Positions 1-6,846 of a DNA stretch of 34,080 nt are shown here, piece by piece. The stretch lies in NCBI GenBank assembly GCA_002391105.1, contig DGRT01000055.1:1-34080 (forward strand), read 5' to 3'. Origin of the DNA: Lachnospiraceae bacterium UBA4381 (GTDB lineage Bacteria > Bacillota > Clostridia > Lachnospirales > Lachnospiraceae). The position numbers were made by a program, and so were the translations under genes. The notes under the pieces were generated by a model. That model saw nothing but the letters and a program-made list of their open reading frames with translations, was not told where the DNA came from and made no database searches. How positions within the stretch are numbered: the stretch's first letter is position 1; every line of letters starts with the position of its first letter.

Positions 1-2
1 TA

Positions 3-383
3 ACATCTTTTCATAGGATAGAAGAAGAAAATACTTCGTTTGTTTATACCGGTGGGTACTCAGGAAGAACTGTGAAGAGATTTCTTCAATACATAAACAA
101 CAATAACCCAGACAGAAGCTTTTATCATTTTGGCGATCTGGATCCGGATGGGTTTTGCATACTGGATAATCTGATCGATACTACAGGAATAGATATAAAG
201 CCTATTCATATGGACATGGAAAATCTTGTAAAGTATAAGTCCTATGCCAAACCTCTTTCAGAAAGAGATGCAAAACTTGCCAGATCATTAATTAGAAAAG
301 GACGTAATATTGATATTTTAAAATACATGATAGAAGAGAATATAAAATTAGAGCAGGAGATCATTACATATAATTTAAAATAA
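3..383 (+). CDS. JetD/DUF2220-type protein, C-terminal part (gene begins before the window)
   Basis: The frame is open from position 3 to the stop at 381-383, giving the last 126 residues of a longer protein. A GTG at 72 lies inside the conserved domain and is not the start. Visible are FGDLDPDGF, a TOPRIM-like acidic motif, then HMDMENL, and near the end IKLEQEII, the order found in the C-terminal DUF2220 domain of JetD. In the family, JetD is the nuclease subunit of Wadjet, an SMC-like complex that cleaves plasmid DNA, and jetD is usually the last gene of jetABCD. The rest of the operon would therefore lie upstream, outside this window. A stand-alone DUF2220 protein is the alternative. The fold is clear; membership of a complete Wadjet operon is inferred. 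Confidence 0.7.
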   Translation, partial: TSFHRIEEENTSFVYTGGYSGRTVKRFLQYINNNNPDRSFYHFGDLDPDGFCILDNLIDTTGIDIKPIHMDMENLVKYKSYAKPLSERDAKLARSLIRKGRNIDILKYMIEENIKLEQEIITYNLK

Positions 384-590
384 TCGCAATGATAATGTTC
401 ACATTTTTTTATAATGGCAGGAAAGGGCATTTTCCGACATTTTCCCAATTGATATTCTATGTGTTCTATCCGCATCATTTGCTGGTGGCATATATAATAA
501 AACTGATAATTGGTGCGTAGTTTGTTTGAATAAATCTTTTAAAGATCAGATTTGAAGGTGCCAATACCATAAAAAGGGAGTAATAAAATT

Positions 591-1280
591 ATGCTTCGTG
601 ACGATATAATAAGCGAATTATATAAAAAACAAGATATAAAATACAGGAATTTTCAGGCAAAACTGATTCCACCTAAGACAGTGGAGGATATGATCGGAGT
701 CAGGACGCCTGAACTGAGAAAGTACGCAAAGGAGCTTCTGAAAAGAGAGGATGTCGGGGAGTTTCTCAGAATCCTGCCGCATGAATTCTTTGATGAATAT
801 CAGTTGCATGCTTTTATCATTTCCGGAATTAAGGACTATGACAAATGTATGGAAGAGGTAAACAGGTTCTTACCATATGTAGATAACTGGGCGACCTGTG
901 ACCAGCTTTCTCCAAAGGTTTTCAAGAAGAATCGTCCGGAGCTCCTGAAACAGATAATGAAATGGATTAAATCAAAAGAGACATATACAGTAAGATTTGG
1001 AATAGGAATGTTAATGGAGCATTTTCTTGATGAGGATTTTGATATTAAATATCCGGAGGTGGTAGCGAAAGTCCATTCAGAAGAGTATTACATTAATATG
1101 ATGATAGCATGGTACTTTGCAACCGCCCTTGCAAAGCAGTATGATGCCATTCTTCCGTTTATTGAAGAAAAAAGACTCGATAAATGGACACATAACAAAG
1201 CTATTCAAAAATCTGTGGAAAGCTATCGTATAACCCCGAAGCAGAAGGAGTATCTTAAAACCCTTAGAGTAAAAAATTGA
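591..1280 (+). CDS. AlkD-like DNA alkylation repair protein (HEAT-repeat DNA glycosylase family)
   Basis: A 229-residue all-helical protein of the DNA alkylation repair (AlkC/AlkD) family, which removes alkylated bases without flipping them. Length and layout fit AlkD. NWATCD (about residues 103-108) has the Trp-x3-Asp spacing of the AlkD catalytic pair, and KWTHNKAIQKS near residue 200 carries a further Trp. The start ATG has GGGAG at 576-580, 10 nt upstream. The gene follows a 207-nt gap after the jetD-like gene in which I see no gene and no convincing promoter. It is read in the same direction as the genes that follow, but the next start is 100 nt away, so co-transcription is not certain. 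Repair of a specific lesion is inferred from the family only. Confidence 0.8.
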   Translation: MLRDDIISELYKKQDIKYRNFQAKLIPPKTVEDMIGVRTPELRKYAKELLKREDVGEFLRILPHEFFDEYQLHAFIISGIKDYDKCMEEVNRFLPYVDNWATCDQLSPKVFKKNRPELLKQIMKWIKSKETYTVRFGIGMLMEHFLDEDFDIKYPEVVAKVHSEEYYINMMIAWYFATALAKQYDAILPFIEEKRLDKWTHNKAIQKSVESYRITPKQKEYLKTLRVKN

Positions 1281-1380
1281 TGATACTTTGATGGATATGG
1301 TATATATAAACTGATTCAGAAGCATTTAGCGTAAAATATGAATAAATATAATCAAATTATTATCGGGAGACCTGTTACAT

Positions 1381-1884
1381 ATGGAAATAATTGATAATAA
1401 TATTACTCTTATAGGTATGCCGGCTTCCGGTAAAAGTACGGTGGGAGTAATACTTGCGAAAATACTGGGACTTAACTTCATAGATACGGATCTGGTGATA
1501 CAGCAAAAAGAGAGTATGCTGCTATGTGATATTATAAAGAATCGCGGAGTAGAGGGATTCCTTAAAGCAGAGGAAACGGCAGTTCTATCAATTAAGCCTT
1601 CCAATACTGTAATTGCAACAGGAGGAAGTGTTGTATATAGTGAGGCGGGGATGAATTATCTGAAGAGTATCGGGAAGGTGGTATATCTAAAGGTTGATAA
1701 AGAGGAGCTGTTCGCCCGTCTTCATAACATCAGGCAGAGAGGTGTTGTATTACGGCAGGGAGAGACTCTGGATGAAATGTATGATAGCCGAAGTCTGTTA
1801 TATGAAAAGTATGCGGACGTTATTATAGAAGAAACCCGTGCCTGTGTTGAAGAAACTGTTGAGAAGATAATAAAATCCATATAA
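1381..1884 (+). CDS. Shikimate-kinase-like P-loop kinase, substrate uncertain
   Basis: A 167-residue nucleoside-monophosphate-kinase fold protein. GMPASGKSTVG (about residues 13-23) is the Walker A loop, DTD (36-38) holds the acidic residue that contacts shikimate in AroK, ATGGS is the Gly-rich substrate loop, and RSLLYEKYAD matches the C-terminal Arg motif. The Arg of the AroK FRxxE motif is replaced: the corresponding segment reads GFLKAEE, with Leu at that place, and the usual GGG is GGS. In AroK that Arg binds shikimate, so the true substrate may differ. SD GGGAG lies at 1365-1369. A weak promoter (TTTAGC 1325-1330, TATAAT 1347-1352) may precede it. No other aro gene is nearby. Confidence 0.65.
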   Translation: MEIIDNNITLIGMPASGKSTVGVILAKILGLNFIDTDLVIQQKESMLLCDIIKNRGVEGFLKAEETAVLSIKPSNTVIATGGSVVYSEAGMNYLKSIGKVVYLKVDKEELFARLHNIRQRGVVLRQGETLDEMYDSRSLLYEKYADVIIEETRACVEETVEKIIKSI

Positions 1885-1910
1885 ATATTTAAATAAAGGA
1901 TACTTTTATA

Positions 1911-2456
1911 ATGGCGTGGGAAGAAGCATTTTTACTATATTTACAAAATAATGTCAGGACAGATGTTTTTGATCAGATTATGCGGTTTTTTTCTTTTTTG
2001 GGAAATGCAGGATGGTTTTGGATACTTATATGTATAGTTCTTGTTATATATAAGCCAACGCGCTCTATCGGAATAATCGCTTCTGTGTCTCTTGCGGTCA
2101 GTGCCGGTATATGCAATGGACTTCTCAAAACCATCATAAACAGGACCAGGCCGTATGATGCTATAGAGGGACTGGAATTAATAGCTAAAATGCCACATGA
2201 TTCGAGTTTTCCATCGGGACATAGTAACGCTTCCTTTGCGGTAGCAGGTGCCGTAACCTGGTGCCTTTCAAAAAACAGAAAGTGGATAGGTGTGATCTTG
2301 ATTCTGGTGGCTTCGGTCATTGCATTTTCAAGACTTTATGTAGGGGCGCATTATCCTACTGATGTTATAGCAGGAATAATACTTGGGACTTCAACCAGTT
2401 TATTGATTTACCTGCTTTTAAGGAAGAGGATAATTAAGCCGGTGGAACAGATTTAA
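1911..2456 (+). CDS. PAP2-family membrane phosphatase (type 2 phosphatidic acid phosphatase superfamily)
   Basis: A 181-residue integral membrane protein with about five hydrophobic segments and all three PAP2 signatures: KTIINRTRP (KX6RP, near residue 70), PSGHS (near 102) and SRLYVGAHYPTD (SRX5HX3D, near 143). The His residues of the second and third motifs form the phosphohistidine centre in the family. Homologues dephosphorylate lipid phosphates such as undecaprenyl pyrophosphate or phosphatidylglycerol phosphate; which one cannot be told from this sequence. AAGGA at 1896-1900 lies 10 nt before the ATG. The gene starts 26 nt after the kinase gene, so the two are probably co-transcribed. 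Confidence 0.87.
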   Translation: MAWEEAFLLYLQNNVRTDVFDQIMRFFSFLGNAGWFWILICIVLVIYKPTRSIGIIASVSLAVSAGICNGLLKTIINRTRPYDAIEGLELIAKMPHDSSFPSGHSNASFAVAGAVTWCLSKNRKWIGVILILVASVIAFSRLYVGAHYPTDVIAGIILGTSTSLLIYLLLRKRIIKPVEQI

Positions 2457-2493
2457 TGTACTGGAAAGGTATAGCTTTTTATTGGTGAGGGAA

Positions 2494-3330
2494 ATGAACT
2501 TTCAAATGAATAGAGATGATGTCGAGAATCTTTTGGATCTAAAAGTAAGTCAGGGACGTATGACGCAGGAAAGAAAAGAAGAGCTGCTGAAGCAGTATGA
2601 TGACAATCAAAATGGTTCTTCAGATCTTAAGTATCCAAGAATTGAACCGCAGGGGATTATGAGTGTTCCCGAAATGATAATTACATTAATACTTGCGATA
2701 ATGCTTTGTGTAGCTGCTATGAAGGATATAAAATGGCTGCTTTTGGTGCTTGCAGGAGTCCTTTTTATCTTTGCACCGTATTCGACCTTGATGGATATGC
2801 TGAAGAAAAAGAAAAGAAATGGTTTATATATTCTGGTGATTGCAGAGCTATGCGGTATTCTTATGCTTAGCTATGGATTATTTCTTAAGTTTGGAAAAGC
2901 AAGCTGGATTTCTGCCGTTGACTCAGCAGGCGGAACTATTGCATGTGTTCTTATGATCGTTGTTGGACTCGGAATGGTAATAGGTAATCTGATCGTCAAA
3001 AGAGGAACTGTTCAGAGATGTACTCAGCCGGTGCAGGCAAAATGCGTAGAGCTTGTTCATCAGAGAAACAGCTCAGGATTCCGCCGCACACCTTTATATG
3101 AATTTTATTATGGTGGAGAAAACAGAACTGTACAAAGCGGAACATATTATAGAGGTCTGATCTATAAAAAGGGAATGCCTAAGATTGGAGAAACCAGAGA
3201 GATTCTTATTAATGCTGAAACGCTTGATGAATACTATGATCCGGTAATGTCCGGTCTTACTACGGTGTCTTTGGCAATATTAGCAGCTTTCTTTGTGGCT
3301 ATGGGAATACTGGGGCTGGTTCTGGTATGA
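2494..3330 (+). CDS. DUF3592-like membrane protein of unknown function
   Basis: I do not recognise a specific function. The 278-residue product has a charged N-terminal region with a small helical hairpin (about 6-37), four membrane segments (about 57-76, 79-97, 109-130, 146-167), a beta-rich soluble domain (about 168-250) and a final membrane segment (254-278). The soluble domain, with LYEFYYGGENRTV followed by GMPKIGETREI and a DEYYDP ending, resembles DUF3592, a domain of unknown role at membrane surfaces. I chose ATG 2494 because GGTGA at 2484-2488 lies 5 nt upstream. In-frame TTG 2482 and ATG 2506 remain possible. It starts 37 nt after the PAP2 gene. Confidence 0.65.
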   Translation: MNFQMNRDDVENLLDLKVSQGRMTQERKEELLKQYDDNQNGSSDLKYPRIEPQGIMSVPEMIITLILAIMLCVAAMKDIKWLLLVLAGVLFIFAPYSTLMDMLKKKKRNGLYILVIAELCGILMLSYGLFLKFGKASWISAVDSAGGTIACVLMIVVGLGMVIGNLIVKRGTVQRCTQPVQAKCVELVHQRNSSGFRRTPLYEFYYGGENRTVQSGTYYRGLIYKKGMPKIGETREILINAETLDEYYDPVMSGLTTVSLAILAAFFVAMGILGLVLV

Positions 3331-3403
3331 TTCTGGTGTGATTACTCTATAATGCTGCAATAGGCTAAAACATTTATGATGGTTTTTTTGAAAAAGAAAT
3401 AGA

Positions 3404-4276
3404 ATGGAAAAGTGGGCTTCGATGGTGAGTGTGGATATGAGCATTTATGACAGGATAAAGGATAAGTTCATAATGAAAAATGCCTGGGAAGACTGGGCGT
3501 CATATCGTTCTCAGTTAACGGAGCTGATCCTTGAGCATGATCCTGAAAGTGTTATTATTATTGGAGCGGGACGGTGTAATGATATCGATCTCTTTACGCT
3601 TTTATCCGGAGGTAAGAAGGTTATTTGCGTAGATGTAGATGTGGCATCAATGAGGACTTCTATGGAAAGACTGCCTGATAATCTGAGAAGCAGGATTGAA
3701 TGTAAGAATATATCCCTTACCGGAATTAGTGAAAAGGATATGGAGGTATTCTGCGACAGGATGCTTTCCTCGGCGAGAGACAAAGGGCAGGATATCTCAA
3801 TGGATTATCTTAGAAGTGAGATGCTGCTCAACCTGGAAGCTTTACAAAAGAAGCTGATTCAGAGTGAAGAGGCGATACTCAGATATCTGCCTGAAAAATC
3901 CGCAGATACAGTAGTCTGCTGCGGCGTTCATAGTCAGCTTTTTTCAACACTTTCATTTTTTATCAGATCATATCTCGGCAGTCTGTATGACATTATTCCG
4001 GAAGTGACCGAGCTGGAAGCAGAGGCTGACAGAATAATACGTGATATGAATAACAGTATTATTCCGATAATTAATAATGCGCTGGCACGAGCTGCAGGCA
4101 GATATATAATCTTTGGAAATGAATATAGTCCCCAAAGTCCTGTGGAGGGAGCGGAGCAGTGCATTAGGAATGTCAGGGAGAATATGAATCCTGTTGAAAG
4201 ACACTTAAGATGGGACTTCAACAGCCGGGAGGGAGTTGTTTACGATATGCTGCTTCAGGAGTGTATTCTGAGTTAA
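3404..4276 (+). CDS. SAM-dependent methyltransferase-like protein, substrate unknown
   Basis: A protein of up to 290 residues with a Rossmann-type core. SVIIIGAGRCNDIDL (near residue 49) fits the Gly-rich SAM-binding motif I, VICVDVD fits motif II with its acidic ribose contact, and SADTVVCCGVHSQLF could be motif IV. The flanks are helical and match no substrate class I know. The start is uncertain: ATG 3404 has almost no SD, whereas in-frame ATG 3437 has GGTGAG at 3424-3429, 7 nt upstream, and would give 279 residues. Downstream lie 19-bp tandem repeats and the glnN promoter, so this is the end of its transcription unit. A plain SAM-dependent enzyme is the simplest reading; the methyl acceptor is unknown. 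Confidence 0.5.
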   Translation: MEKWASMVSVDMSIYDRIKDKFIMKNAWEDWASYRSQLTELILEHDPESVIIIGAGRCNDIDLFTLLSGGKKVICVDVDVASMRTSMERLPDNLRSRIECKNISLTGISEKDMEVFCDRMLSSARDKGQDISMDYLRSEMLLNLEALQKKLIQSEEAILRYLPEKSADTVVCCGVHSQLFSTLSFFIRSYLGSLYDIIPEVTELEAEADRIIRDMNNSIIPIINNALARAAGRYIIFGNEYSPQSPVEGAEQCIRNVRENMNPVERHLRWDFNSREGVVYDMLLQECILS

Positions 4277-4286
4277 ACGTGATTAT

Positions 4287-4419
4287 AAAGCAAATCTGAA
4301 CAGATAAAACAAATCTGATCAGGAAAAACAAAACTGAACTGACAAAACAGATCTGAACAAGCAAAACAAATCTGAACTGACAAAACAGATCTGAATAAGC
4401 AAAACAAATCTGAAATGGC
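4287..4419 (+). repeat. Seven tandem 19-bp units upstream of the glnN promoter
   Basis: Seven consecutive 19-bp units begin at 4287, 4306, 4325, 4344, 4363, 4382 and 4401, each close to AAAACAAATCTGAACTGAC. Units 4 and 6 share CAGATCTGAA, units 5 and 7 CAAATCTGAA. An eighth, degenerate unit (4420-4437) runs into the -35 box of the glnN promoter. There are no spacers, so this is not a CRISPR array. The period is not a whole number of helical turns. It may be a set of regulator sites, an A-rich upstream element, or a neutral minisatellite. Confidence 0.9.
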
Positions 4420-4431
4420 ATAAAAAATCTG

Positions 4432-4461
4432 TTGACAAATCAAATTAATATGGAGTATAAT
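4432..4461 (+). promoter_or_regulatory. Sigma-A-type promoter of glnN
   Basis: TTGACA (4432-4437) and TATAAT (4456-4461) both match the consensus exactly, with an 18-nt spacer. Transcription should start near 4468. The -35 box overlaps the last, degenerate copy of the 19-bp tandem repeats. Confidence 0.85.
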
Positions 4462-4481
4462 CCAAAACTGTTAAAGGCAAT

Positions 4482-4518
4482 GGCGTCTTAGAGATATAAC
4501 TCTAGGGCGCCTTTTTTT
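4482..4518 (+). terminator. Promoter-proximal intrinsic terminator in the glnN leader
   Basis: A 12-bp stem pairs 4482-4493 with 4500-4511, including two G-U pairs, around the loop ATATAA (4494-4499). Seven T residues follow (4512-4518). The stem begins only about 14 nt after the predicted start site and lies before the glnN SD, so it can act as an attenuator. AAAGGC at 4473-4478 could compete for GCCTTT at 4509-4514. The hexaloop starts with A but lacks the G at position 4 of known ANTAR target loops. Confidence 0.8.
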
Positions 4519-4546
4519 GTTCATTTGTGGAAAAGGAGATATGGCT

Positions 4547-6646
4547 ATGGAAAAGATTAATGTACCTGAGCTTTTTGGTTCTCTTGTTTTCGATGACAGA
4601 GAAATGAAGGCGAGATTATCAGATGATGTTTATGCATCTCTTAAAAAGACTATTGATGAAAATGCAAAGCTGGACGAAAATGTTGCAGATGCAGTTGCAC
4701 TTGAGATGAAGAAATGGGCTATCGAGAATGGAGCAACACATTTTACACACTGGTTTCAGCCGCTTACTGGAGTGACAGCAGAAAAGCATGACAGCTTCAT
4801 AGAGCCGACTGCTGACGGAGGAGTGGTTATGGAATTCTCCGGCAAAGAGCTAATCAAGGGTGAGCCGGATGCTTCGTCTTTTCCATCAGGAGGACTTAGA
4901 GCTACATTTGAGGCAAGAGGTTATACAGCCTGGGATCCTACTTCCTATGCATTTATCAAGGATCATACACTTTGTATCCCTACAGCCTTCTGCTCATATT
5001 CAGGAGAGGCACTCGATAAGAAGACACCGCTTCTCAGATCCATGCAGGCTATCAACAGACAGGCTCTCAGGATATTAAAGCTTTTTGGTACAGAAGCAAA
5101 GTATGTAAGAACAAGTGTAGGACCTGAGCAGGAATATTTTCTTGTCGATAAGGAGGTCTTCAATAAGAGACCGGATCTCAAATACACCGGCAGAACACTG
5201 TTTGGTGCGATGCCTCCTAAGGGACAGGAAATGGATGATCATTACTTCGGAGTTATCAAGCCGAGAGTATCTGAGTTTATGGAGGATTTGAACCGGGAGC
5301 TCTGGAAGCTGGGAATACTTGCCAAGACAGAGCACAACGAGGTTGCACCCGCACAGCATGAACTGGCTCCGATATATTCAACCACTAATATTGCAACAGA
5401 TTCCAATCAGCTTACTATGGAAATAATGAAGAAGGTAGCGGCAAGACATGGCATGGAATGTCTCCTGCATGAGAAACCATTTGCAGGGGTAAATGGATCA
5501 GGAAAGCATAATAACTGGTCTATAGGAACAGATACGGGAATCAATCTTCTTTCACCGGGGAAAACCCCTTATGAAAATGCTCAGTTTCTGTTATTCCTTG
5601 CAGCAGTTATCCAGGCAGTAGATGATTATCAGGATCTTCTGAGACTTTCTGTTGCAACTGCGGGAAATGATCACAGACTTGGAGCAAATGAAGCACCGCC
5701 GGCAATCATATCAATCTTCCTCGGAGATGAGCTGACAGCCATACTTAAAGCAATCAGGGAAGACAGACCATATGAAGGAACTGAAGAGGTCAAGATGAAG
5801 CTTGGAGTTCATTCGCTTCCAAGATTCAGACGTGATACTACTGATAGAAACAGAACATCGCCATTTGCATTTACAGGCAATAAGTTCGAGTTCAGATCAC
5901 TTGGCTCCTCCAATAGTATAGCCTGCTGCAACATAATGTTAAATGCAGCTGTAGCAGAGAGCCTTCGTCAGTATGCTGATGAGCTGGAGCATGCGGAGGA
6001 TTTTGAAACCTCACTTCATAATCTGATTAAGAGGGTTATTACAGAGCATCAGAGAATACTCTTTGATGGAAATGGTTATGGAGAAGAATGGATCAAGGAG
6101 GCGACAGAGGTAAGAGGGCTGTCAAACCTTAAAACTACTGCCGATGCTATGCCACATCTTCTTGATGAGAAGAACAAGAAGATGCTTATGGAGCATAAGG
6201 TTTTCACGGAAGCAGAGCTTCAGTCAAGATGTGAGATAATGCTTGAAAACTATGTAAAGACAGTAAATATCGAAGGACTTACCATGGTGGATATGGTCCG
6301 TAAGAACTATCTTCCCGCAATAGAAAGATACCTTTACAGACTTGCAGAAACAACATCACTTATGAGACAGGTCAGTGACAAGGTTAAATGCAATTACGAG
6401 GTATCTACAATGGAAAGATTATCTGAACTTACAGACTGTATTTTAGAGGCAGTCAAGGAACTGGAAGGTGCGCTTGCAGATTTCAAGAATCTTGAAGATG
6501 TATTTGAGTCATCTGCATTTGTAAGAGACGAAATGCTTCCGAAGATGGAAACTCTTAGAAAATATGTTGACGAAGCAGAGATGCTCACATCTCAGAGAGA
6601 CTGGCCATTCCCAAGCTATGGACAGCTACTGTTCAGCGTTCAGTAA
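4547..6646 (+). CDS. glnN: Type III glutamine synthetase (GSIII)
   Basis: The 699-residue product makes glutamine from glutamate, ammonia and ATP in the cytoplasm. Length fits GSIII (about 700-730), not GSI or GSII. GSIII landmarks are GATHFTHWFQPLTG with TAEKHD after it (near residues 64-83), SFPSGGLRATFEARGYTAWD (near 107), GPEQEYFLVD, the nucleotide-site segment HEKPFAGVNGSGKHNNWS (near 310), and NRTSPFAFTGNKFEFRSLGS carrying glutamate-binding Arg residues. I chose ATG 4547 because AAGGAG (4533-4538) is 8 nt upstream; ATG 4541 would leave only 2 nt. The gene has its own promoter and leader terminator, so it is probably attenuated in response to nitrogen. It is followed by gltB, which recycles the glutamine into glutamate. 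Confidence 0.96.
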   Translation: MEKINVPELFGSLVFDDREMKARLSDDVYASLKKTIDENAKLDENVADAVALEMKKWAIENGATHFTHWFQPLTGVTAEKHDSFIEPTADGGVVMEFSGKELIKGEPDASSFPSGGLRATFEARGYTAWDPTSYAFIKDHTLCIPTAFCSYSGEALDKKTPLLRSMQAINRQALRILKLFGTEAKYVRTSVGPEQEYFLVDKEVFNKRPDLKYTGRTLFGAMPPKGQEMDDHYFGVIKPRVSEFMEDLNRELWKLGILAKTEHNEVAPAQHELAPIYSTTNIATDSNQLTMEIMKKVAARHGMECLLHEKPFAGVNGSGKHNNWSIGTDTGINLLSPGKTPYENAQFLLFLAAVIQAVDDYQDLLRLSVATAGNDHRLGANEAPPAIISIFLGDELTAILKAIREDRPYEGTEEVKMKLGVHSLPRFRRDTTDRNRTSPFAFTGNKFEFRSLGSSNSIACCNIMLNAAVAESLRQYADELEHAEDFETSLHNLIKRVITEHQRILFDGNGYGEEWIKEATEVRGLSNLKTTADAMPHLLDEKNKKMLMEHKVFTEAELQSRCEIMLENYVKTVNIEGLTMVDMVRKNYLPAIERYLYRLAETTSLMRQVSDKVKCNYEVSTMERLSELTDCILEAVKELEGALADFKNLEDVFESSAFVRDEMLPKMETLRKYVDEAEMLTSQRDWPFPSYGQLLFSVQ

Positions 6647-6647
6647 T

Positions 6648-6674
6648 GTGACAAGGGGACAGGCACCTTGTCAC
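6648..6674. repeat. 27-bp REP-like palindrome, copy 1
   Basis: Arms GTGACAAGG (6648-6656) and CCTTGTCAC (6666-6674) surround the asymmetric 9-nt core GGACAGGCA. It starts 2 nt after the glnN stop codon. Copy 2 is its exact reverse complement. I recall similar GGGGACAGG palindromes as dispersed repeats in other bacteria, some linked to REP-associated Y1 transposases; that link is not shown here. Confidence 0.85.
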
Positions 6675-6699
6675 CAAAAAAAATTAATTAAAAATAGTA

Positions 6700-6727
6700 T
6701 TGACTTTTTAAAATAAAGTATTATACT
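6700..6727 (+). promoter_or_regulatory. Sigma-A-type promoter of gltB
   Basis: TTGACT (6700-6705) and TATACT (6722-6727) are each one base from consensus, with a 16-nt spacer. Start site expected near 6734. The promoter lies between two inverted copies of the 27-bp palindrome. Confidence 0.75.
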
Positions 6728-6764
6728 GATATTGTTTTAAAAAGTTAATAAATAGATGAGGAGC

Positions 6765-6802
6765 AAAGGCGCTTCGAGTACTGTACTCGAAGTGCCTTTT
6801 TT
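6765..6802 (+). terminator. Promoter-proximal intrinsic terminator in the gltB leader
   Basis: A 16-bp stem pairs 6765-6780 with 6784-6799, with one G-U pair and the 3-nt loop CTG, and ends in six T residues (6797-6802). It starts about 30 nt after the predicted transcript start and lies upstream of the gltB SD. Like the glnN leader hairpin it ends in GCC followed by a T run, and AAAGGC occurs upstream in both. Read-through must be allowed for gltB expression, so attenuation is likely. Confidence 0.82.
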
Positions 6803-6805
6803 AAT

Positions 6806-6832
6806 GTGACAAGGTGCCTGTCCCCTTGTCAC
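6806..6832. repeat. 27-bp REP-like palindrome, copy 2
   Basis: Exact reverse complement of copy 1: the same arms with core TGCCTGTCC. It lies between the gltB leader terminator and the gltB SD, so it is transcribed in the gltB mRNA. Its CCCTT (6823-6827) can pair with AAGGG (6835-6839), which overlaps the SD. Confidence 0.85.
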
Positions 6833-6846
6833 CAAAGGGAGGAATT

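Noticed and set aside
4287..4419. CRISPR array
   Set aside because: Units of 19 bp follow each other without spacers and vary between copies; no cas genes nearby. A simple tandem repeat.
4218..4421. Minus-strand 67-codon reading frame, Phe/Cys/Val-rich
   Set aside because: It is produced by reading through the 19-bp tandem repeats and has no SD or known features.
6648..6674. Palindrome after glnN as its terminator
   Set aside because: It is followed by an A run, not a T run, on the plus strand, and identical elements occur upstream of genes. A dispersed repeat fits better.
6765..6802. ANTAR two-hairpin target in the gltB leader
   Set aside because: Only one hairpin is present, with a 3-nt (or 5- to 7-nt) loop and not a hexaloop with A at 1 and G at 4. 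Kept only as an intrinsic terminator.
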